Source: Chloroflexota bacterium (GTDB lineage Bacteria > Chloroflexota > Dehalococcoidia > Lucifugimonadales > Lucifugimonadaceae). Taken from it: 13,479 bases of DNA. Positions 7,592-13,479 of this stretch are shown here, one piece after another (position 1 is the stretch's first letter; each line of letters opens with the position of its first letter). The stretch lies in contig JAURLM010000245.1 in the NCBI GenBank assembly GCA_030831265.1, positions 1 to 13,479 on the forward strand. Reading direction: 5' to 3'. The notes under the pieces were generated by a model, which ran no database searches, was not told where the DNA came from, and saw only the letters and a program-made list of their open reading frames with translations. The translations under genes were made by a program, and so were the position numbers.

Positions 7592-7625
7592 ATTCGGGGC
7601 TGTGCATTGTCGCACAGCCCCGAAT
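7592..7625 (-). terminator. Perfect 14-bp stem-loop after pdhB, likely terminator
   Basis: ATTCGGGGCTGTGC (7592-7605) pairs perfectly with GCACAGCCCCGAAT (7612-7625) around a 6-nt loop. It begins 28 nt past the pdhB stop on the minus strand and is followed by GTTGTTCTG, only modestly U-rich. The very stable GC-rich stem and its place between pdhB and trkH fit transcription termination for the pdhAB transcript. The weak U tract leaves an RNA-stabilising 3' end as an alternative. The rest of the 7503-7652 gap must hold the trkH promoter, but I could not pick one with confidence. Confidence 0.75.
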
Positions 7626-7652
7626 AGTAGTTACATCTCCGTCCTGTTGGGA

Positions 7653-8630
7653 CTATATGCCGTAGTGTTTTTGCAGTCCGGCAAGCACGTCAGATGACTG
7701 CGGGTAGACTTCCTGCTCAAGGCCGCGGTTGTAAGGCCACGGCACGTCTTCAGCACCAATGCGAACGACTGGGCCGTCAAGCCACTCCATCGCCCGCTCA
7801 TGCAGGTCAGACGCTATCTCCGCCATCGCTCCACCTTTGCGGCGAGACGTATCCAGTAGCAGGGCACGGTTCGTTTTTTCGATGGATGTCAGCAATGTGT
7901 CGTAATCGACAGGGTTGAGAGAACGCAGGTCGATGACTTCGGCGCTGACGCCCTTTGCTGCCAGCTCATCCGCTGCAGCCGCCAGCACACGCATACCTGC
8001 ACCGTAGGACACCAGTGTCACATCATCGCCAGCACGCTGGATGTTGGCGCTTCCGAACGGAACCTCGTAGTACTCATCTGGTACCTCACCACGCATGGCG
8101 TAGAGAAGCGCTGGCTCAGCGAACATAACCGGGTTGTTCTCTTTGAGTGCAGTACGGATCAGGCCCAGTGCATCGTACGGCGTGGAAGGGCAGACGCAGC
8201 GCATACCGGGCACATCAGCCAGCCAGGTTTCAAATGATTGCGAGTGGGTTGCCCCAAGTTGCACACCTGCTCCTGTGGGAGCACGCATCAGCATTGGCAC
8301 TGAAATCTGGCCGCCGGACATGTAGCGCAGGTTTGCCGCCATGTTGACGATCTGGTCAAACGCAACGAGCGAGAAGCTGATGGACATGAACTCGACGATT
8401 GGCCGCAGTCCGCCTGCGGCTGCACCGATTCCTGCACCTAGGAACGCAGCTTCTGAGATCGGAGTGTCAATCACTCGCTTCGGGCCGTATTGTTTCAGGA
8501 AGCCATCAGTGACCGCATATGCGCCACCGTACTCTCCGATGTCCTCACCCATGATGAAGACGTTCGGGTCGTTATCGAGCGCTTCTGCAAGCCCCCGCTT
8601 AATTGCTTCTCTAAAAAGGATTTCTGCCAT
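7653..8630 (-). CDS. pdhB: 2-oxoacid (pyruvate) dehydrogenase E1 component, beta subunit
   Basis: This 325-residue protein is the beta chain of the alpha2-beta2 thiamine-diphosphate E1 enzyme that decarboxylates pyruvate, or a related 2-oxoacid, and passes the acyl group to lipoyl-E2. The N-terminal half is the pyrimidine-binding domain. It carries Glu60 (DTPISEAAFLGAG), which activates the cofactor, and His129 in GATHSQSF, the conserved active-site His of E1 beta. The C-terminal transketolase-like domain includes VTLVSYGAG, VIDLRSLNP and the closing VPWPYNRGLE. Length is normal for the family. It begins 60 bp after pdhA and is surely in the same transcript; its ATG has no strong Shine-Dalgarno. 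No E2 or E3 gene follows: the next element is a strong stem-loop and then trkH. Pyruvate is the likeliest substrate, but acetoin and branched-chain 2-oxoacid enzymes look alike. Confidence 0.92.
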   Translation of the reverse strand: MAEILFREAIKRGLAEALDNDPNVFIMGEDIGEYGGAYAVTDGFLKQYGPKRVIDTPISEAAFLGAGIGAAAGGLRPIVEFMSISFSLVAFDQIVNMAANLRYMSGGQISVPMLMRAPTGAGVQLGATHSQSFETWLADVPGMRCVCPSTPYDALGLIRTALKENNPVMFAEPALLYAMRGEVPDEYYEVPFGSANIQRAGDDVTLVSYGAGMRVLAAAADELAAKGVSAEVIDLRSLNPVDYDTLLTSIEKTNRALLLDTSRRKGGAMAEIASDLHERAMEWLDGPVVRIGAEDVPWPYNRGLEQEVYPQSSDVLAGLQKHYGI

Positions 8631-8690
8631 TCGTTTTGTCGTTATGGAATGCCGTTAAACAGCATAGGTTCCACTGGGTGAGCGTCCAGC

Positions 8691-9743
8691 TTAAGCGTAG
8701 ATATCGTCGAACAGTTCATCCGGGTCGGGCTGAGGACTTTCCTCGGCGAACTTCACCGCAGCCACAACCTCTTCGTCAACCGCAGCCTTCAAATCATCAA
8801 TCTCTTTTTGAGTTGCAATGTCGCGCTTGACCAGCATTTGTGGGTAGACCTCAACCGGGTCACGCTTGCGCCATTCGTCGATCTCCTCAGAGCCGCGGTA
8901 CTTCTGGCCGTCCGCGTATGAGTGCCCGACGTAGCGGAAAGTCTTTGCTTCAATGAAAAGCGGGCCATCCCCGGCCCGCAATCTCTTAACCGCTTGTTCG
9001 GTCGCTTCACGTACAGCGATAACATCCATGCCATCTACGACAGCAGCTTCAATACCGTACTTTTCCACGTCGGTGTAGAAGTCTGGACTGCCTGCGCGGA
9101 CCCGTTCCACAGCTGAACCCATGCCATAACCGTTGTTCTCAAGGACAAACAACATCGGCACTTTCCACACAGCGGCCAGGTTGAGCGTTTCGTGGTAGAG
9201 ACCCTGGTTGGTGGAGCCGTCTCCGAAGTAGCAAACGGTGACACCTTTGGTGTCGAGATATTTCTGAGAGAACGCCAGACCCAACGCAAGCGGTAACTGG
9301 CCGCCAACAATCGCGTGGCCGCCCATGAACTTCTTTGCTGCGTCAAACAGGTGCATGGAACCGCCCTTGCCCTTACTCAGGCCTGTCTTGCGCCCGAATA
9401 GTTCGGCCATGGAGCGGTTCACATCAAGGCCGCGGGCAATAGCGTGGCCATGGTCGCGGTAATGGGTGACGATGTAGTCATCATCGTTGAGCGGAGCGAT
9501 GGTTCCGACGCCGGTCGCTTCTTGCCCGATGTAGAGATGAAGGAAGCCGCGAATGAGGCCGCGTGCGTAATTTTCGCCACATGCGACTTCAAACTGGCGG
9601 ATCAGGTACATCTGGCGGTACATCTCCAGCAACTGGTCTTTGCTGTAACCCGTACTGGTACCGGTGCCGTTGGACGCGGCCTGATCACCAGACTTTGATG
9701 TCTTTCCAGATTTTCCAGATGTGGCTTTCGTGCGACTCGCCAT
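8691..9743 (-). CDS. pdhA: 2-oxoacid (pyruvate) dehydrogenase E1 component, alpha subunit
   Basis: This is the alpha chain that pairs with the product of the next gene, binding the diphosphate of thiamine diphosphate through Mg2+. The TPP signature runs from GDGSTNQG (residues 174-181) to LENNGYGMGS (NN at 203-204). YRDHGHAIARG and the loop HSYADGQKYRGSEE are also typical of E1 alpha. I start at ATG 9743 (350 residues) because GGAG lies 5 nt upstream; a start 14 codons further up (9785) has no such support. Residues 2-32 form an unusual Lys/Ser/Gly/Thr-rich, probably disordered tail before the usual fold begins at YSKDQLLEMYRQ. The tail might contact E2, but that is a guess. Substrate choice between pyruvate and acetoin cannot be read from sequence alone. 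Confidence 0.93.
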   Translation of the reverse strand: MASRTKATSGKSGKTSKSGDQAASNGTGTSTGYSKDQLLEMYRQMYLIRQFEVACGENYARGLIRGFLHLYIGQEATGVGTIAPLNDDDYIVTHYRDHGHAIARGLDVNRSMAELFGRKTGLSKGKGGSMHLFDAAKKFMGGHAIVGGQLPLALGLAFSQKYLDTKGVTVCYFGDGSTNQGLYHETLNLAAVWKVPMLFVLENNGYGMGSAVERVRAGSPDFYTDVEKYGIEAAVVDGMDVIAVREATEQAVKRLRAGDGPLFIEAKTFRYVGHSYADGQKYRGSEEIDEWRKRDPVEVYPQMLVKRDIATQKEIDDLKAAVDEEVVAAVKFAEESPQPDPDELFDDIYA

Positions 9744-9799
9744 TTGGTCTCCGCTGAGAACTTCAACGTACGCAATTTTACGCACGGGAAAGACTAACT

Positions 9800-9805
9800 A
9801 TTCTA
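9800..9805 (-). promoter_or_regulatory. Candidate -10 element for pdhAB
   Basis: TAGAAT on the minus strand lies 56 bp before the pdhA ATG, in the 127-bp gap after folD. It matches 5 of 6 consensus bases, but no convincing -35 hexamer stands 16-18 bp upstream. The gap shows no terminator after folD, so pdhAB may also be read through from folD. Confidence 0.3.
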
Positions 9806-9870
9806 CACAAGCCCAGTTTGCAGGCATCCGTAAAAGCGCAATTTAGCCCCGTATCAGGCCGAGCGCTATA

Positions 9871-10752
9871 TCAAACATGGTCTTTCGCAGCTGCAAGAAC
9901 GTTTGTCAGCAGCATGGCTATGGTCATTGGACCAACTCCGCCCGGAACCGGAGTGATGGCCGAAGCGACCTCTTTAGCCTCATCAAATACGACATCTCCG
10001 GCCAGCCGGAAGCCCGATTTCTTCGATGAATCCGGTACTCGCGTCGTGCCAACATCAATCACGACTGCTCCAGGTTTCACCATGTTTCCTGTGATTGAAC
10101 CTGGGATGCCCGTGGCAGAGATAAGTATGTCGGCCTGTCGAGTCTCCGCGGCAAGGTCTTTCGTGCCGGTGTGGCACACGGTAACGGTTGCATTAGCCCC
10201 GTTTCCCCGTCCAAGCAGCAGTCCTATGAGCGGTTTGCCCACAAGGTTACTGCGCCCGACTATGACAACCTTCGCTCCGTTCACCTGCACGTTTTCTTCT
10301 ACCAGCATCCGCTGGACACCGGCAGGGGTGGCGGATGCGAAACGCTTGTGACCGCTGAACAGCAACCCCACGTTCTCCGGGTGCAGCCCGTCAACATCTT
10401 TTCTCGGATCGATTGCGTGGATGATCTCGTCTTCGTCGAAGTGGTCGGGGAGGGGTATCTGGACAAGTATCCCGTGTACGGAGTCATCAGCGTTGAGTCG
10501 GCGTACATGCTCCAGCAACTGTTCGCGAGTGGTCTCAGCCGGCAACTGCAGAACAGAACCGTCCATACCAACCTCTTTGGCAGCACGTTCCTTGCTGCGG
10601 ACATAGACATGTGACGCCGGGTCATCACCCACAATCACAACAGTGATACCGGGGACAAAACCGTGTTTTTGCTTGAACTCGGCAACACCTGCGGCCACTT
10701 CGCTGCGCACCTTCGCTGCAATGGCCTTGCCGTCAATGATTCTTGCGGTCAA
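9871..10752 (-). CDS. folD: Bifunctional methylenetetrahydrofolate dehydrogenase / cyclohydrolase
   Basis: FolD interconverts 5,10-methylene-, methenyl- and 10-formyl-tetrahydrofolate, using NADP(H), and supplies one-carbon units for purines and formyl-Met. All hallmark motifs are present: YVRSK with catalytic Lys54, QIPLP (98-102), DVDGLHPENVG with Asp121, the Rossmann-domain GRSNLVGKP (166-174) and TPVPGGVGPMT (267-277). The length of 293 is normal. The start is a TTG at 10752 with GGAG 6 nt upstream, and the protein begins TARIIDGKAIA as family members do. The nearest internal Met (residue 63) would cut off the active-site Lys, so TTG is well supported. It is divergent from acpS across 155 bp and 127 bp ahead of pdhA. 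Confidence 0.96.
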   Translation of the reverse strand: MTARIIDGKAIAAKVRSEVAAGVAEFKQKHGFVPGITVVIVGDDPASHVYVRSKERAAKEVGMDGSVLQLPAETTREQLLEHVRRLNADDSVHGILVQIPLPDHFDEDEIIHAIDPRKDVDGLHPENVGLLFSGHKRFASATPAGVQRMLVEENVQVNGAKVVIVGRSNLVGKPLIGLLLGRGNGANATVTVCHTGTKDLAAETRQADILISATGIPGSITGNMVKPGAVVIDVGTTRVPDSSKKSGFRLAGDVVFDEAKEVASAITPVPGGVGPMTIAMLLTNVLAAAKDHV

Positions 10753-10907
10753 CTGCTACTCCGTGGGCATGTGGGCGATACTGTCGGAACCGCCAACTTT
10801 GTCATGTCTAAAAAGGAACTGTCGAATCCTACCATCCGGCATAATCGGGCAGAACGTCAAATAGTGAGAACTGCATCAAAGCGGCTTCAAGCGATGAAAG
10901 GAAACGA
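10753..10907. promoter_or_regulatory. Divergent intergenic region between folD and acpS
   Basis: This 155-bp gap must carry promoters for both directions. On the plus strand, CATAAT (10840-10845) is a fair -10 for acpS, 62 bp before its ATG, but I see no matching -35. The acpS Shine-Dalgarno AAAGGA is at 10898-10903. On the minus strand, TTGACG near 10855-10860 resembles a -35, yet no -10 stands at the right distance. I see no clear riboswitch fold or shared palindromic operator. Confidence 0.35.
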
Positions 10908-11291
10908 ATGATATACACGGGAGTCGATCTCATTGAGATTCCTCGAATCGCGGGTGTCCTTGAGCGTTACCCGGAGCGTTTCCTGGCGAAGATATACACA
11001 CCGGGGGAACGAGCCTACAGTCGTGGCCGCGCTCCGCAATTGGCGAGCCGGTTTGCTGCCAAGGAAGCGGTGATGAAAGCACTTGGAACCGGTGTACGCG
11101 GTGTCCCGTGGAAAGACATTGAGGTCACCCGTCGCCCCGGTCACGCTCCTGAGATCACGTTGCACGGCAGAGCACTTGCACGCGCAGAGAAGATGGGCAT
11201 ACATCGCATGGCGCTAAGTCTTTCGCATTCACGGGAAATGGCCATCGCTTCGGTTGTCGCAGAAGCGCGTGATGATGCGTGGCGACCGTGA
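10908..11291 (+). CDS. acpS: Holo-[acyl-carrier-protein] synthase
   Basis: AcpS moves the 4'-phosphopantetheine arm of CoA onto the conserved Ser of apo-ACP, making it competent for fatty-acid synthesis. Both Mg2+/catalytic blocks are present: GVDLIEIPRI with Asp7, and RFAAKEAVMKALG with Glu53 and Lys52. These match the usual Asp8/Glu57 pair. The 127-residue length fits the short bacterial AcpS group. The ATG is preceded by AAAGGA with a 4-nt gap. nnr follows 29 bp later on the same strand, a pairing (acpS with the YjeF-type repair gene) common in bacteria and suggesting one operon. The last ten residues are a loose, poorly conserved tail. Confidence 0.94.
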   Translation: MIYTGVDLIEIPRIAGVLERYPERFLAKIYTPGERAYSRGRAPQLASRFAAKEAVMKALGTGVRGVPWKDIEVTRRPGHAPEITLHGRALARAEKMGIHRMALSLSHSREMAIASVVAEARDDAWRP

Positions 11292-11320
11292 GATTGTTCT
11301 CCTGAAACGAGGATTTAACG

Positions 11321-12862
11321 GTGAAAGCTGTAACTGCCGACCAGATGCGTGCGATCGAGGGAAGGTGCGTCGATGCTGGAGTTTCTCTCGACACGTTGAT
11401 GGAGAATGCTGGCAGATCAATTGCCGAGGCCGTCCTCTCACGGCTGGGCGGGGCTTACCGTAAATCTGTGGTGGTTCTTGTGGGTCCGGGAAACAATGGC
11501 TCCGACGGATATGTTGCAGCGCGTCACCTTGCGAAACGCGGCGCAACAGTTGTGGCCTTCAACCTGACGAAGCGACCCGATCCCGACAACAAACGAGAAC
11601 TGGCAGAAGCGGTTGGTGTGCAGGTTGTCGAACGTCCCGGTGAAACAGCACTGGCGGATGCATCTGCACACAGCGACATCGTTATCGACGCCGTTCTTGG
11701 AACGGGACGAGCTCGACCCATCAACCAAGACATTGCACGATTGCTACGGGCAGTTGGAGACAACGCTAGAAACATCGTTGCTGTCGATATTCCGACCGGC
11801 ATGAACGCTGATACTGGGGAGTTTGATCCTAATGGCCTGCGGGCAGACCTGACGCTGATGCTTGGGCTACCGAAAATCGGACTACTGGCGGCTGCGGGGC
11901 AAGGCGTTTGCGGAGAACTGAGGCTGCTGGATATTGGTATTCCAGGAGGACTGGCGGATGATTTCATGACTGAAGCATTGACCACCGAACTTGCATGTGG
12001 GCTTTTGCCGTTGCGCTCGGGTGACTCCAATAAAGGCTCTTTTGGCCGTACGCTGGTTTCCGGTGGTTCAGCCAACTATCTCGGCGCACCGCAACTCGCA
12101 GCGAAAGCCGCTCTGCGGTCCGGTACAGGGCTCGTCTTTCTCGCTACCGGCCAGCCTGTGTACCAGTTGATTGCCGGGCGAATCGATGAAGCGATATACC
12201 TTCCGCTGCCTGTTAACGAAACCGGCGCATGGGATGCCAAGGCAGCCTGTTCGGAACTGCTCTTTCATGTTTCCGGTATGGACTCTGTGCTCATTGGTCC
12301 CGGGCTTGGCCAATCATCGTCAACAGTGCAATTCGTCGAACAACTGGTTCGCAACTTGCCTGAAACCATTCCCGTAGTGCTTGATGCGGACGCTCTGAAT
12401 ATCATTGCGCGGATGCACTCATGGTCTGATCTGCTGAAGCCGCCGGCTGTCATCACGCCCCATCCTGGCGAGATGTCCCGGCTGCTTGGATGCAGCGTGG
12501 CTGAAGTTCAGGAAGACCGCGTCGCCGCCGCGCTGGACGCTGCGGGCAAATTTGACGTGACCGTTGTCCTCAAAGGGGCAGCGACGCTCATCGCCGCTCC
12601 AGATGGCCGATTGCGCATCAGTCCGTGGGTCAACTCCGGGTTGGCGAAAGCCGGGACTGGTGACGTACTCGCCGGGCTGCTGGCGGGGCTGCTGGCACAA
12701 ATGCCCGGATCACCGTTTGATGCTGCATCGCTCGCCGTCTACGTTCACGGCCTCGCGGGTGATATCGCGCGAAAACTGCATGGTGACCGTGGCATGACAG
12801 CCATCGACGTGGTCAGCGCAGTGCCTTATGCATTTATGGAACTCGAAAAGAACTCAAGTTAA
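11321..12862 (+). CDS. nnr: Bifunctional NAD(P)HX epimerase / ADP-dependent NAD(P)HX dehydratase
   Basis: This repair enzyme rescues hydrated NADH and NADPH: the N-terminal domain epimerises R- and S-NAD(P)HX and the C-terminal domain dehydrates the S form with ADP. The epimerase half (about 1-215) has NAGRSIAE, VGPGNNGSDGYVAARHL (54-70), AVLGTG and DIPTGMNADTG (156-166). The ribokinase-like half (about 225-505) has KGSFGRTLVSGGS (238-250), IGPGLG (325-330), DADALN, TPHPGEMSRLLG and the nucleotide-site AKAGTGDVLAGLLAG (442-456) with the catalytic Asp448. Both halves look intact, and 513 residues is the usual fused length. The start is GTG 11321, with GAGGA 7 nt upstream; the protein begins MKAVTADQMR as in relatives. 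It lies 29 bp after acpS and 65 bp before coaX. Confidence 0.95.
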   Translation: MKAVTADQMRAIEGRCVDAGVSLDTLMENAGRSIAEAVLSRLGGAYRKSVVVLVGPGNNGSDGYVAARHLAKRGATVVAFNLTKRPDPDNKRELAEAVGVQVVERPGETALADASAHSDIVIDAVLGTGRARPINQDIARLLRAVGDNARNIVAVDIPTGMNADTGEFDPNGLRADLTLMLGLPKIGLLAAAGQGVCGELRLLDIGIPGGLADDFMTEALTTELACGLLPLRSGDSNKGSFGRTLVSGGSANYLGAPQLAAKAALRSGTGLVFLATGQPVYQLIAGRIDEAIYLPLPVNETGAWDAKAACSELLFHVSGMDSVLIGPGLGQSSSTVQFVEQLVRNLPETIPVVLDADALNIIARMHSWSDLLKPPAVITPHPGEMSRLLGCSVAEVQEDRVAAALDAAGKFDVTVVLKGAATLIAAPDGRLRISPWVNSGLAKAGTGDVLAGLLAGLLAQMPGSPFDAASLAVYVHGLAGDIARKLHGDRGMTAIDVVSAVPYAFMELEKNSS

Positions 12863-12912
12863 CGTCCACGATAACCTGTCGTCTGCATCCATTACTCAAT
12901 CGCATCTGAACG

Positions 12913-12918
12913 TATAAT
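12913..12918 (+). promoter_or_regulatory. Consensus -10 element immediately before coaX
   Basis: A perfect TATAAT ends 9 nt before the coaX ATG. If active, transcription would begin at or within a few bases of the ATG, giving a leaderless or nearly leaderless mRNA. In agreement, no Shine-Dalgarno precedes coaX. The best -35-like hexamer, TTACTC at 12892-12897, has a short 15-bp spacer, so the promoter is not proven. Confidence 0.45.
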
Positions 12919-12927
12919 CATCACAAC

Positions 12928-13479
12928 ATGCACAGACTATTCACGGTCGACATAGGCAACACGAACATAACGCTGGGTGTTTTCGAGGACGACCACCTCC
13001 GGGCGACCGGACGGTTGTCGACCGATCCCACTCGTACCCGTGATGAAGTCAGCCTGCTTATCGCAGGGTTGCTCCAAGCCCGTGGAATATCACCGCACGA
13101 ACTTGATGCTGTCTCAATGTGTTCAGTGGTTCCACCGCAGACGCATACGGTGCGAGACGCGATAGCAGACATCACCGGAATTGACTCGCTTGTCGTTGGT
13201 CCCGGCGTGAAGACCGGCATCCGGGTCAGCTATGACCGTACGCAGGATGTTGGCACGGACCGTGTCGTGGACGCGGTGGCTGCCACCACGCTCTACGGCA
13301 AACCCTGCGTCGTCGTGGATATTGGCACCGCTACCGTGTTCGATGCCATCAACGAAGATGGTGAATACAGTGGTGGGGCAATAGCTCCGGGAATGCGTGT
13401 GGCTGCCGAGGCGCTTTATGTGCGAACCGCCCAGCTTCGACGAGTGGAACTGGTTGCACCGCCGAACGTCATTGGCCGG
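12928..13479 (+). CDS. coaX: Type III pantothenate kinase, 3' end missing
   Basis: CoaX phosphorylates pantothenate, the first step of CoA synthesis. Type III enzymes need a monovalent cation and are not inhibited by CoA. The ASKHA-fold motifs are clear in the 184 visible residues: the phosphate-1 loop DIGNTNITLG with Asp8, GPGVKTGI (91-98), GTDRVVDAVAA (109-119), and the phosphate-2/catalytic region VVVDIGTATVFDAI with Asp131, then GGAIAPGM. The gene runs off the window in frame; about 70 residues of a typical 255 are missing. The ATG has no Shine-Dalgarno but follows a consensus -10. Its place after acpS and nnr fits a cofactor cluster: it makes the CoA that AcpS uses. Confidence 0.95.
   Translation, partial: MHRLFTVDIGNTNITLGVFEDDHLRATGRLSTDPTRTRDEVSLLIAGLLQARGISPHELDAVSMCSVVPPQTHTVRDAIADITGIDSLVVGPGVKTGIRVSYDRTQDVGTDRVVDAVAATTLYGKPCVVVDIGTATVFDAINEDGEYSGGAIAPGMRVAAEALYVRTAQLRRVELVAPPNVIGR

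Noticed and set aside
7506..7697. Small plus-strand open frame of 63 codons between trkH and pdhB
   Set aside because: It runs through the 34-nt stem-loop and into the antisense of the pdhB end, and has no ribosome binding site.
1..13479. Mobile elements, CRISPR arrays, defence or toxin-antitoxin modules
   Set aside because: I looked for transposase or integrase motifs, spaced direct repeats and small paired ORFs and found none. All gaps are short and gene content is mostly core metabolism.

Overview
This window is 13.5 kb of dense bacterial chromosome: eleven protein genes, nine complete and two cut by the window edges, with no gene-free stretch longer than about 160 bp. I see no tRNA, rRNA, insertion sequence, phage gene or CRISPR array. 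Base composition looks moderately GC-rich and even. The valyl-tRNA synthetase is of the archaeal-like kind also found in Actinobacteriota and Chloroflexota. Together with the protein style and the mixed ATG/GTG/TTG starts, this suggests an uncultured Chloroflexota (SAR202/Dehalococcoidia-like) or a related Gram-positive-type lineage. That placement is inference and could be wrong.

Layout. (1) Left edge, + strand: the 3' part of valS, then a polytopic NnrS-like membrane protein 15 bp later. (2) 3953-5916, - strand: an LpxA-like hexapeptide acyltransferase, an RraA/HMG-aldolase-like protein and a 92-residue protein of unknown function. Candidate promoters with short inverted repeats lie before the first two. 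(3) 6045-7502, - strand: a TrkH/KtrB-type K+ channel subunit. (4) 7592-7625: a perfect 14-bp stem-loop that best fits a terminator for the pdh genes. (5) 7653-9743, - strand: pdhA and pdhB, the two E1 subunits of a 2-oxoacid dehydrogenase. (6) 9871-10752, - strand: folD with a TTG start. (7) From 10908, + strand and divergent from folD: acpS, a bifunctional NAD(P)HX repair gene (nnr), and coaX, which runs off the right edge.

How the genes fit together. The right half is central cofactor metabolism. CoaX starts CoA synthesis, AcpS uses CoA to charge acyl carrier protein, Nnr repairs damaged NAD(P)H, FolD makes NADPH and one-carbon folates, and PdhAB feeds carbon to acetyl-CoA. The left half is mixed: translation, a putative haem/copper membrane protein, K+ uptake, and two enzyme homologues whose substrates cannot be fixed from context.

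I did not find a clear new multi-gene system. The points most worth a second look are the LpxA-like enzyme with all catalytic histidines but no lipid A genes beside it, the promoter-overlapping inverted repeats before it and before the RraA-like gene, E1 genes without E2/E3, and a likely leaderless coaX transcript.
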